Assembly: GCA_934654775.1 (NCBI GenBank)
Contig: CAKUGR010000006.1
Span: forward strand, 85,577-149,576
Direction: 5' to 3'
Source: an uncultured Collinsella sp.
GTDB taxonomy: Bacteria > Actinomycetota > Coriobacteriia > Coriobacteriales > Coriobacteriaceae
Length of the DNA: 64,000 nt
Made by a program: the position numbers and the translations under genes. Positions within the stretch are counted from its first letter, which is position 1. Each line of letters opens with the position of its first letter. A model generated the notes under the pieces. That model was not told the DNA's origin. It did not search any database and worked only from the letters and a program-made list of their open reading frames with translations. This document shows positions 28,255 to 34,912 of the stretch, one piece after another.

Positions 28255-29289
28255 ATGGGTAAAACGGTTCTTACCTTCGGCGAGATCATGATGAGGCTCT
28301 CGCCCAAAGATCACCTGCGTATTGAGCAGGCCACCGAGTTCGACGTCCGCTACGGCGGCGCCGAGGCCAACACCGCGCTTTCCCTGGCCTACCAGGGCGA
28401 CAAGGCCGCTTACGTTTCCGTCGTTCCGGCTAACCGCCTGGGCGAGTGCGCCCTGCGCTCGCTGAAGGTCTACGACGTCGACACCACGCGCGTCGTGCGT
28501 CAGGGCGACCGTCTTGGCTCCTATGTGTTTGAGGTCGGCGCCTCGCAACGCGGCAACGGCTGCGTCTACGACCGCAAGTACTCGGCCATCAACATGGCCA
28601 AGCGCGACGTCTTTGACTGGGACGAGATCCTCGAGGGCATCGACGTCTTCTACTTCTCTGGCGTAACGCCCGCCGTCTCCGACGAGATGGCCGCCGCCTG
28701 CAAGGATGCCCTTACCGCTTGCCGCGCCAAGGGCATCACCACTGTGTGCGACGTTAACTACCGCGGCAAGATGTGGTCGCCCGAGAAGTCGCAGGCAACC
28801 ATGAAGGAGCTCCTGCCGCTCGTCGACATCTGCATCGCCAACGACGAGGACGCACCTGCCGGCCTCGGCATGACCTGCGTCTCCGGCTCCCTTGCCCACG
28901 GCATCGAGGAGCGCGACACCTACGTCGAGATGGCCCGTCAGATCTGCGCCGAGTACGGCTGCAAGAAGGTCGCCTCGGTCGTCCGCAACATCTCCTGCGT
29001 CGAGCGCTCCATCTGGATGGGCATGCTCTATGACGCCGAGAGCGGTGAGCACTGGTTCTCCCCTGCTCACGACGTGCACGTGCTCGAGGGCGTTGCCGCC
29101 GGCGACGCTTTCAACGCCGGCCTCGTCCATGCCCTCATCAATGACTTCGACCCGCAGGACGCCGTCAACTACGCCATCGCGGCCTCGATTCTCAAGCTCA
29201 CCATCAAGGGCGATTCCAACCTGGTGACCGCCGACGAGATCGCCGCTGTGGCAAATGCCGCCGACGGTGGCACCCGCGTCGCCCGTTAA
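28255..29289 (+). CDS. kdgK: 2-dehydro-3-deoxygluconate kinase
   Basis: 344 residues of the PfkB/ribokinase family, starting MGKTVLTFGEIMMRLSP after AAGAAGGAG. The sugar-binding GGAEANTALSLA is near residue 35 and the catalytic GVAAGDAFNAG near 282, where AAGD replaces the common GAGD. It phosphorylates KDG to KDPG with ATP in the cytoplasm. kdgA follows after a 255-bp intercistronic region that carries structured RNA. Operator and leader hairpin upstream point to control by the divergent LacI protein. Confidence 0.93.
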   Translation: MGKTVLTFGEIMMRLSPKDHLRIEQATEFDVRYGGAEANTALSLAYQGDKAAYVSVVPANRLGECALRSLKVYDVDTTRVVRQGDRLGSYVFEVGASQRGNGCVYDRKYSAINMAKRDVFDWDEILEGIDVFYFSGVTPAVSDEMAAACKDALTACRAKGITTVCDVNYRGKMWSPEKSQATMKELLPLVDICIANDEDAPAGLGMTCVSGSLAHGIEERDTYVEMARQICAEYGCKKVASVVRNISCVERSIWMGMLYDAESGEHWFSPAHDVHVLEGVAAGDAFNAGLVHALINDFDPQDAVNYAIAASILKLTIKGDSNLVTADEIAAVANAADGGTRVAR

Positions 29290-29304
29290 TTCGTTCCCCA
29301 TTCC

Positions 29305-29344
29305 GCGGGCTGCAGTTTCCCATACCCATACCTCTGCAGCCCGC
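29305..29344 (+). repeat. Intercistronic hairpin after kdgK
   Basis: Perfect 11-bp stem GCGGGCTGCAG/CTGCAGCCCGC with an 18-nt loop, 15 bases after the kdgK stop. No T-run follows. It could protect the 3' end of a processed kdgK message. Confidence 0.6.
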
Positions 29345-29363
29345 TCCCCGACTCCTCCGGTCG

Positions 29364-29500
29364 GGCAAAACCACCAGTCCCATTCCGGTTTTGCCTGGCA
29401 TTCCCTACACGACTGGTCGCGCAGCCGGTTTTGGAATTGCTTGTGACCCCAAGCAGTGCCTCCGATAACCAGTCCAAAACCGGCTCATGACCAGCCCTTT
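29364..29500 (+). promoter_or_regulatory. Structured RNA B1: pseudoknot plus conditional terminator before kdgA
   Basis: Helix Pa is GGCAAAACC (29364-29372) with GGTTTTGCC (29387-29395). Its loop base ACCAGTC (29373-29379) can pair with GACTGGT (29411-29417), making an H-type pseudoknot. A 13-bp stem (29423-29435 with 29473-29485) holds the loop AGTGCCTCCGATAACC. The strand CTGGTC (29413-29418) can instead pair with GACCAG (29489-29494), extending this stem up to CCCTTTT, a terminator. Both choices use the same bases. Element B2 at 32465-32596 repeats the design with different stems. kdgA starts 45 bases later. Confidence 0.72.
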
Positions 29501-29544
29501 TAGCAATTTCGCGCATCCGCGCGCCGCACATCGAAAGGAACATC

Positions 29545-30186
29545 ATGTTCGATCAGTTCTACACTACGCTTGAATCCCTGGGCATCGTGCCGGTCGTCGT
29601 GCTCGACAAGGTCGAGGACGCCGCCCCGCTCGCTCACGCCCTTATGGCCGCCGGCATGAAGTCCGCCGAGGTCACCTTCCGCACCGCTTGCGCTGCCGAG
29701 TGCATCGCCGCTATGGCCGAGGCCGAGCCCGAGATGTGCGTGGGCGCCGGCACCGTCCTGACCGTCGAGCAGGTTGAGCAGGCCCGCGCCGCCGGCGCCA
29801 AGTTCATCGTCTCCCCGGGCTACAACGAGGACGTCGTCAAGCACTGCATCGACATCGACCTGCCCGTGCTGCCCGGCACCGTGACCCCCTCCGAGGTCAC
29901 CGCTGCCGTCAATCTGGGCCTCAAGGTCACCAAGTTCTTCCCGGCAGCCCAGTACGGCGGCCTCAACACCATCAAGGCCCTCGCCGCGCCGTTTGTCGGT
30001 CACCGCTTTATGCCCACCGGCGGCGTGAGCACCGCTAACGTCGAGGAGTACCTGAGCTCCTCCGCCATCATCGCCTGTGGCGGCACCTGGATGGTCAAGC
30101 CGGCCCTGTTCGCCGACGGCGACTTCTCCAAGGTCGAGCAGATCGCTCGCGAGGCCATGGACGTCGTCAAGAAGGTCCGCGCCTAA
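29545..30186 (+). CDS. kdgA: 2-dehydro-3-deoxy-phosphogluconate aldolase
   Basis: 213 residues, the full length of the KDPG/KHG aldolase family. The catalytic glutamate is in AEVTFRT and the Schiff-base lysine in VTKFFPAAQYGG; PTGGVS binds phosphate. It cleaves KDPG to pyruvate and glyceraldehyde 3-phosphate, the last step of the hexuronate route in this window. It starts after GAAAGGAACATC. Structured RNA B1 lies just upstream and may decide how much transcription reaches it. Confidence 0.95.
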   Translation: MFDQFYTTLESLGIVPVVVLDKVEDAAPLAHALMAAGMKSAEVTFRTACAAECIAAMAEAEPEMCVGAGTVLTVEQVEQARAAGAKFIVSPGYNEDVVKHCIDIDLPVLPGTVTPSEVTAAVNLGLKVTKFFPAAQYGGLNTIKALAAPFVGHRFMPTGGVSTANVEEYLSSSAIIACGGTWMVKPALFADGDFSKVEQIAREAMDVVKKVRA

Positions 30187-30202
30187 TCCAGCTCTCTATC
30201 GT

Positions 30203-30235
30203 GGGGGTGCGACCTAGACCGCACCCCCATTTTTG
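30203..30235 (+). terminator. Terminator of the kdgK-kdgA operon
   Basis: GGGGGTGCG/CGCACCCCC stem followed by ATTTTT, 17 bases after the kdgA stop codon. Confidence 0.9.
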
Positions 30236-30334
30236 AAGCGGCTCGGAAGCGTGCCGTTTCCGTCACGGACAAGAACCGAAACCGTCTTGTATGCTGATAG
30301 AACGTGACGGAAGCGACACGCCTCCGAGCCGCTT
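30236..30334. repeat. 32-nt inverted repeat
   Basis: Arms 30236-30267 and 30303-30334 pair with three mismatches (outer end AAGCGGCTCGGA) around a 35-nt centre, and TTTTTCTT follows on the plus strand. It follows the kdgA terminator directly and is the second of four hairpins filling the 368-bp gap 30187-30554. Confidence 0.65.
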
Positions 30335-30382
30335 TTTCTTGACCGATTAAACTCTTCAACATAGCCCAGAGCGCCAAAACAA

Positions 30383-30446
30383 ATGCGGTGCCGTCTGGAG
30401 GAATCGACCCCTTGCTTCCGGTCTGTTCCTCCAAACGGCACCGCAT
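30383..30446. repeat. 21-bp inverted repeat
   Basis: Arms ATGCGGTGCCGTCTGGAGGA.. (30383-30403) and 30426-30446 pair with one mismatch around 22 nt. It is the third hairpin in the gap between kdgA and the GntR gene. Confidence 0.65.
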
Positions 30447-30473
30447 CTTTGTACCCCGGCCATGACCCAACGC

Positions 30474-30540
30474 AGTTGCGGTGAAATAGGGACTGTTTGC
30501 GCCACCTGGGCCGCAAAACAATCCCTATTTCACCGCAACT
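30474..30540. repeat. REP-like hairpin, family b
   Basis: Perfect 19-bp arms (AGTTGCGGTGAAATAGGGA and complement) 14 bases after the stop of the GntR gene in its reading direction. Other copies: 31613-31678, 40249-40317, 43195-43262, 60000-60068 and a half copy at 31305-31328. Confidence 0.75.
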
Positions 30541-30554
30541 TATGAGGGGATAGA

Positions 30555-31247
30555 TTAGATGGACGATTCTTTGGGCAGCTCGAAGTAATCGGGATGCAGG
30601 GCGATAACTGGGCCCTGCTCTTCGGGCATCAGATGCAGATGCGTCTGCGCCAGATAGCTCGCCGCATCGGTGTCGCCTTCCTTAATGGCCTCCAAAATTC
30701 GGCGGTGTTGCCGACGAATCGGCTCCCAATCCAGATCCTGCGACACCGCACGCAGCCAGTTATACCGCTCAAAATGCGTGTTGATGCTCTTCATCCAATC
30801 CCACAGCATATGGCGACCGGCAATCTCAAAGCACGTCTCGTGAAACAGATTATCCAAGTCAAAGAAGCGACGCGTCTCACTATGGTCGAGCGCCTCGGAC
30901 TCGGCAAGGATTTGCTCAAGCCGCTGCTTCTGCTCGGGTGTGGCAGCAGAGCAGCACTTAATGAGCACGCTCCTCTCGAGCTTCTCGCGCAAAAAGCAGG
31001 CGTTCTCGGCACGCTCCATACTAATTTTTGAGACATAGGTGCCGCTCTTGGGGCGCGTTTCCACCAGCTCCTGCTCGCGCAGGCGCACAAAGGACTCGCG
31101 GATGGGCGTGCGCCCGATCCCCGTCTCTTTTTCCAGACCAATCGCCGAAAGGCGCGTGCCGGGCTTGAGCTCGGCATAGATGATCTTGGAGCGCAATGCG
31201 TTGTACGCCAGGTCTTGCAGACTCTGATAATGCTGGTGCTGTTCCAT
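30555..31247 (-). CDS. GntR-family transcriptional regulator (FadR/FCD type)
   Basis: 230 residues from the ATG at 31247, with GAGGG upstream. The N-terminal winged helix (YNALRSKIIYAELKPGTRLS, then GIGRTPIRESFVRL) is followed by an all-helical FCD ligand domain carrying the metal-binding His/Asp pattern (DLDNLFHE, RRQHRRI). Such regulators respond to sugar acids and related organic acids. It stands alone between KDG genes, so a uronate or gluconate role is plausible but unproven. Confidence 0.88.
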   Translation of the reverse strand: MEQHQHYQSLQDLAYNALRSKIIYAELKPGTRLSAIGLEKETGIGRTPIRESFVRLREQELVETRPKSGTYVSKISMERAENACFLREKLERSVLIKCCSAATPEQKQRLEQILAESEALDHSETRRFFDLDNLFHETCFEIAGRHMLWDWMKSINTHFERYNWLRAVSQDLDWEPIRRQHRRILEAIKEGDTDAASYLAQTHLHLMPEEQGPVIALHPDYFELPKESSI

Positions 31248-31304
31248 AAAGCCCTCGGTTAGTCGAATACCACCATGCAATACTATCGCATCCCCCGCCC
31301 CCAT

Positions 31305-31328
31305 AAGTTGCGGTGAAATAGTTCCTGC
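31305..31328. repeat. Half copy of REP-like family b
   Basis: One arm of the family b hairpin (TTGCGGTGAAATAGTTCC) without its partner: an incomplete or decayed copy upstream of the GntR gene. Confidence 0.5.
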
Positions 31329-31420
31329 TCGCAGCCTTCAGCAGCAAAACCAGGCGGTCTTTTTGGGACGGGGCTCTTTTAGCTACCCTGGCCCTCAGAT
31401 CGGCCCCCTTGCCACAAAAG

Positions 31421-31560
31421 GGGCCCATCTACTACGTTAACGCGGATGGCCCCGACCATGCCGAAAAATGAGAAAACAAAACCGCAGGTAGACGGCTTGC
31501 CGATTTTCAAAAAAGCCGGCTATGGTTGACCCCTACGGCTTAAACGTAGTAGATAGCCCA
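31421..31560. repeat. 140-bp imperfect palindrome with ATCTACTACGTT ends
   Basis: ATCTACTACGTT (31427-31438) and AACGTAGTAGAT (31543-31554) pair, as do the flanking GGGC/GCCC and much of the interior (GACCAT..ATGGTT). It has no gene. Together with the two family b repeats it makes up most of the 452-bp gap 31248-31699. Confidence 0.6.
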
Positions 31561-31612
31561 TTTTCGTGGCACAGCACTATTCCATCCCAAATTGGCACCC
31601 CAGGCCCACTAT

Positions 31613-31678
31613 AAGTTGCGGTGAAATAGGGACTGATGGCGCCGCTGGAGCCGCTAAACAGTCCGTATTTCACCGCAG
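31613..31678. repeat. REP-like hairpin, family b
   Basis: Arms at 31613-31635 and 31659-31678 (TTGCGGTGAAATAG core), 22 bases after the HIT gene's stop codon in its reading direction. Confidence 0.7.
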
Positions 31679-31699
31679 CCTATGAGGGACGAAGGGGTT

Positions 31700-32134
31700 T
31701 TACAGGTTGACGATAATTGCCTGGGCGATTTCGTCGTACTGAGCCGGCTCGAGCGTGACGCGGCCGGGGTTCATGGCAAACACGTCGCCAAACTCAAACG
31801 GGTCGTTTTTGTACTTGGGGACGATATGCACATGCAGATGATGCATGGTGTCGCCGTAAGCACCAAAGTTGATCTTGTCGGGGTTGAACGCCTTGTGCAG
31901 CGCGGCTGCGACGTGGCGGACATCGGCCATAAAGGCGGCGGCGTCCTCCTCGGACATGCAGGAGATGTCGTTGACGTGCTGCTTGGAGGCCACGATCACG
32001 CGACCCTTGTGGCTCTGCTCCTTAAACAAGATGAGCTTGCTGGCGGGCAGGTCGAGCATGGGAATGCCAAAGGCATCGACGAGCGTGTTGTCAGTCCCGC
32101 ACATGCAGTACGAGCAATCGGTGTGCTGTTCCAT
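31700..32134 (-). CDS. HIT-family hydrolase
   Basis: 144 residues from the ATG at 32134, preceded by GAAAGGATCACC. The catalytic histidine triad is MHHLHVHIVPK near residue 98; CSYCMCG near the N-terminus and His in KQHVND could bind zinc. HIT proteins hydrolyse nucleotide conjugates such as AMP-lysine or dinucleoside polyphosphates. Unexpectedly, its promoter region carries a KdgR-like operator (32242-32257), which places it in the KDG regulon with kdgK and the membrane protein divergent from it. The substrate is unknown. Confidence 0.9.
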   Translation of the reverse strand: MEQHTDCSYCMCGTDNTLVDAFGIPMLDLPASKLILFKEQSHKGRVIVASKQHVNDISCMSEEDAAAFMADVRHVAAALHKAFNPDKINFGAYGDTMHHLHVHIVPKYKNDPFEFGDVFAMNPGRVTLEPAQYDEIAQAIIVNL

Positions 32135-32241
32135 GGTGATCCTTTCGATCTGGGTGAAAGCGTTCGCCGCAATGCGACCGACGGGTGCAACCAAACAGCC
32201 CGGCAGTCCACGACGAACACACGATACGCTCTCCAACCGTT

Positions 32242-32257
32242 GCGAAATCGGTTTCGA
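32242..32257. promoter_or_regulatory. LacI/KdgR-type operator before the HIT gene
   Basis: GCGAAATCGGTTTCGA, the inverted equivalent of the kdgK operator. On the minus strand CATACT lies just upstream of it with TTGGCG 15 bp before that, the same layout as the two plus-strand promoters of this set. Confidence 0.7.
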
Positions 32258-32298
32258 GTATGTCCTTGCCATGATACCGCCAACGAGTTGTTGCAATT

Positions 32299-32314
32299 AG
32301 GTGAGCGTTCACCT
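32299..32314. promoter_or_regulatory. GTGAACGTTCAC-type operator upstream of the membrane protein gene
   Basis: AGGTGAGCGTTCACCT, one base from the palindrome found before the pectin and uronate genes. It lies upstream of the -35 box at 32332, so this promoter carries both LacI-type operators of the region. Confidence 0.6.
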
Positions 32315-32331
32315 TTTTATTATTTTTCTCT

Positions 32332-32358
32332 TTGCAAAAGGAATCCCGTGCGTATACT
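32332..32358 (+). promoter_or_regulatory. Promoter of the YczE-like gene
   Basis: TTGCAA (32332-32337) and TATACT (32353-32358) with the same spacing and the same distance to the operator as at kdgK. Confidence 0.6.
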
Positions 32359-32367
32359 AAGGCTCAA

Positions 32368-32383
32368 ACGAAACCGATTTCGT
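32368..32383. promoter_or_regulatory. LacI/KdgR-type operator before the YczE-like gene
   Basis: ACGAAACCGATTTCGT, identical over 16 bp to the kdgK operator and placed nine bases after the -10 box. Confidence 0.8.
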
Positions 32384-32387
32384 TAAG

Positions 32388-32443
32388 CGTGAGCAATAGG
32401 ATGCTAAGACGCACCCTACCATCTTGGCATCCTATTGCCCACG
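32388..32443 (+). promoter_or_regulatory. Leader hairpin A2 with conserved loop
   Basis: 17-bp stem (32388-32404 with 32427-32443, one mismatch) around a 22-nt loop, GACGCACCCTACCATCTT. The stem bears no resemblance to that of A1 at 28154-28211 yet pairs as well, while the loop differs at three positions. It lies just after the operator in the transcript leader and is followed by element B2. Confidence 0.7.
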
Positions 32444-32464
32444 TCCTGTCATTCACTTTTCTCC

Positions 32465-32596
32465 TGTCTCGTTAGCCCTTCAGTCCCATTCCGGCACAGC
32501 GAGACATTTCCTAGACGACTGACCGTGGGGCCGGCTTTTCTGCTTTTACAGCAGTGCCTCCGATAACCCTCTTTTGCCGGCCCAGGTCAGCCTTTT
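32465..32596 (+). promoter_or_regulatory. Structured RNA B2: pseudoknot plus conditional terminator before the YczE-like gene
   Basis: Helix Pa is TGTCTCG (32465-32471) with CGAGACA (32500-32506). Its loop strand TCAGTC (32480-32485) pairs with GACTGA (32517-32522). A stem GGGCCGGC/GCCGGCCC (32528-32535 with 32576-32583) holds the loop AGTGCCTCCGATAACC, identical to B1. CTGACC (32519-32524) can pair instead with GGTCAG (32585-32590), directly before CCTTTTTATT. Segments CAGTCCCATTCCGG and CAGTGCCTCCGATAACC are shared with B1, while the stems differ and still pair. The start codon is 30 bases on. Confidence 0.72.
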
Positions 32597-32625
32597 TATT
32601 CACAACCGAAAGGACGGGCAGCAAT

Positions 32626-33306
32626 ATGCGACCGCTCATCATTATGAATGGCGAGAAGATCGATTGGTGCCACACCGTCATTAGGATGCTGATGTATCTG
32701 GCGGGCGTCGCGACGCTTGCCCTCGGCATGAGCATTCAGACCGCATCGGGCCTGGGCGTCGCCGCGCTTACCTGTTTTGCCACGACGCTGTCCATGCTCA
32801 CTGGCAAGACACTCGGCTTTTGGATCACCGCGACCTATGTCGTCTACATCGCCGCACAGGCAGCCATCTTGCGCCGCGAGTTCCAGCCCCGCATTTTGCT
32901 CGAGCTCTTTTTCTCAACGCTAATCGGTGGCTTTACCGACTTCTTTATGGACGTTAACCCCCTGCATCCCACCGCGCTGCCGGCACAGGTCGCGACCATG
33001 CTGCTCTCGCTTGCCATCACCGCGTTTGGCGTGAGCCTCGTCGTCAACATGGGCGTCGTTCCCAACGCGCCCGACGGCTTGGTGCAGGTCATTGCCGAAA
33101 AACTCAAGCGCCGCTTTGGCGATGTGAAGGTCGTATTCGATTGCTCGCACGTCGCCGCCTCGCTCGCGTTGTCGCTGGTCTTTATGCACAACCTGGGCGG
33201 CTTTGGCGTCACGACCGCCATCTCGGCACTATTCCTGGGCCATGTCATCAACATCGCCAACAAGCTGTTCGCCCAGCGCTTTATCCGCGCGGCATTCGGA
33301 AAATAG
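32626..33306 (+). CDS. YczE/YitT-like integral membrane protein
   Basis: 226 residues from the ATG at 32626 (AAAGGACGGG upstream). Five to six membrane helices are apparent, with ALGMSIQTASGLGVAALTC early and GVSLVVNMGVVPNAPDGLVQV in the middle, a pattern of the YczE/YyaS/YitT group. The molecular function of this group is not known. Its leader is exceptional: two LacI-type operators, hairpin A2 and structured RNA B2. Co-control with kdgK and kdgA suggests a link to uptake or export of a uronate or keto-acid, which is an inference. Confidence 0.8.
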   Translation: MRPLIIMNGEKIDWCHTVIRMLMYLAGVATLALGMSIQTASGLGVAALTCFATTLSMLTGKTLGFWITATYVVYIAAQAAILRREFQPRILLELFFSTLIGGFTDFFMDVNPLHPTALPAQVATMLLSLAITAFGVSLVVNMGVVPNAPDGLVQVIAEKLKRRFGDVKVVFDCSHVAASLALSLVFMHNLGGFGVTTAISALFLGHVINIANKLFAQRFIRAAFGK

Positions 33307-33330
33307 CACCACCGCGAGAACCCGCGAGCA

Positions 33331-33390
33331 GCGCTATACGTTGCTATATCTCACTATACTTTGCTATATCTTGCTATATCTTGCTATAAA
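33331..33390. repeat. Tandem 10-bp repeats, about six units
   Basis: Units GCGCTATACG, TTGCTATATC, TCACTATACT, TTGCTATATC, TTGCTATATC and TTGCTATAAA follow one another without gaps after the YczE-like gene. The AT-rich period of ten matches one DNA turn. No spacers, so this is not CRISPR. Confidence 0.75.
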
Positions 33391-33416
33391 TCGACCGTTG
33401 CCAGCCAACATACGAC

Positions 33417-33444
33417 AGGCCCAAGCCAACAAAGGCTTGGGCCT
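33417..33444. terminator. Hairpin between converging genes
   Basis: AGGCCCAAGCC/GGCTTGGGCCT stem with a 6-nt loop, placed between the YczE-like gene and the converging AlbA_2 gene. No T-run on either side, so it is only a possible terminator. Confidence 0.5.
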
Positions 33445-33468
33445 GTGTAGCAATATGGCTCTTTTGAG

Positions 33469-34722
33469 CTACGCGCGTTCGTATTTCGTGGCGCGTCCCG
33501 TCCCCTGCTTTACAACCGCGTTTCGTTTGAGCAGAGATTCAAGTGCCGTCAGCGTCCGGGTGCGACTCAACCCTGCCTGCTTCTCAATCTCGCTTCGCGA
33601 CATTACGCGACCGCCCGACAAGGCCTTGAGAACCTGAACCTCTTCCTCGGACCCTTCAAAGGCATCGGTAACGGGCAACGTGACGGTCACCATGCCGCCG
33701 CGAACATCAAAAATCGGCTGGCTCAGAGAATCTCGATACGCACGCCTGATTCGCGCGATTCCCGTGCCGAATTTCTCGATGTAATCCAGCTTTAGAAAGA
33801 CTTCGGCAACAATTGGATTTCGGAGCACGGATATTTGCCCATACAGGTATTGCTCCGTCGTCAAGCCGGCGGGCAGCGATCCCGGCGAAGTCACAACGAC
33901 ACGGTCATTGTACAGGGCAACCTGAACATTCGCTTGCACATCCCACGTCCGATGCACCAGAGCATTTGCAACCGCCTCGCGAAATGCCTCGAGGGGAATA
34001 CGATCGGCCTGCACGCGTTCGAAGCCCTCAATGCGCTCATAACGATAGTAGCGTACGAACATGGCCACTGCCCTGTCCACCTGCTCGATCACCGATACAC
34101 CCACTGTTGTCTCGCGATCAAAAATCACATCTTCGCTCTCACCAAACCGAACGCAGTCAATACCCGGGAACTCGTTCTCGTCTGCCAAAAGCGCTGCAGC
34201 ATTGGTATAGCCGTCCCTGCCGAGCAAACGAAGTGTACGCATAATGTCCGGCGTGAGCTCCGAAATGCCTAGGTGATCAATGCATTTGTGCTCCAGCGCA
34301 TGAAAACTCAGGTCCTGGCGGGCCGACGTGAGCGCATCGAACGTCAGGTTACTGCCCTCAAGCGTCAGCCTGCCATACTCAAACCGGTCGACCTCCACCG
34401 TCGCCGAATCGTTACGCCTGTAAGCCTTTCCCTTGCTTCGATAAGGCTTGTCCTGGCCCTCATAAACCGTAAGGGTTACGGTCCCGCGTTTCTCATCGGG
34501 TTCAAGTGAATAACGAGGCGCGGGGTCAAAACTGTCATTAATCATGTTCTCGATGCGAAGACATTCTTCAACCGGATTGGCAAGACCGACTGCAACGCCC
34601 TCGTCATCAACGCCAAATTCGATCTTGCCTGTCCCATAGTTTGCATAGGCGCTCACCGTTTTAAGAAACGTCGGCGTGACGCTTTCCTTGTATTCGACGG
34701 TAGGGCTTTCTCTAACAACCAT
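33469..34722 (-). CDS. AlbA_2 (Schlafen-like) DNA-binding protein with ATPase and winged-helix domains
   Basis: 417 residues. The N-terminus (SPTVEYKESVTPTFLKTVSA, then YGTGKIEFGVDDEGVAVGL) is the AlbA_2 domain. The middle (EAFREAVANALVHRTWDV, then VALYNDRVVVTSPGSLPAG) is the HATPase_c_4-like domain, and the C-terminus has a winged helix (SRSEIEKQAGLSRTRTLTAL). Proteins of this build are usually annotated as putative RecG-related helicases or transcription regulators; their function is unsettled. It is a single gene with lower GC than its neighbours, which could mean acquisition. The upstream region carries repeated CGTTTGCGTAC-like motifs, possibly for self-control. Confidence 0.85.
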   Translation of the reverse strand: MVVRESPTVEYKESVTPTFLKTVSAYANYGTGKIEFGVDDEGVAVGLANPVEECLRIENMINDSFDPAPRYSLEPDEKRGTVTLTVYEGQDKPYRSKGKAYRRNDSATVEVDRFEYGRLTLEGSNLTFDALTSARQDLSFHALEHKCIDHLGISELTPDIMRTLRLLGRDGYTNAAALLADENEFPGIDCVRFGESEDVIFDRETTVGVSVIEQVDRAVAMFVRYYRYERIEGFERVQADRIPLEAFREAVANALVHRTWDVQANVQVALYNDRVVVTSPGSLPAGLTTEQYLYGQISVLRNPIVAEVFLKLDYIEKFGTGIARIRRAYRDSLSQPIFDVRGGMVTVTLPVTDAFEGSEEEVQVLKALSGGRVMSRSEIEKQAGLSRTRTLTALESLLKRNAVVKQGTGRATKYERA

Positions 34723-34764
34723 ACGCGCGGCACCTCTCTTTTCACACTCATCTGAATCGTATTA

Positions 34765-34845
34765 TAAGACGAAAACCGTTTGCGTACTGATTTTTACCAA
34801 ACGTAAATGATTTTCGTACGGTTTGCGTACGGAAATGAGACGCAT
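34765..34845. promoter_or_regulatory. Repeated CGTTTGCGTAC motifs upstream of the AlbA_2 gene
   Basis: The motif CGTTTGCGTAC occurs near 34778, a close variant CGGTTTGCGTACGG near 34820-34835 and a related inverted CCAAACGTAAAT between them, in an AT-rich stretch before the start codon. They may be binding sites for the gene's own product. Confidence 0.4.
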
Positions 34846-34912
34846 ATTTCGCTTTTGTCTTGTTATTCGCCAGACGTAACACACTTTCGTCCGGCAATAC
34901 GTCCGCAATCCA

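Noticed and set aside
33331-33390. CRISPR-like array
   Set aside because: The 10-bp units are contiguous with no spacers and no cas genes are present.
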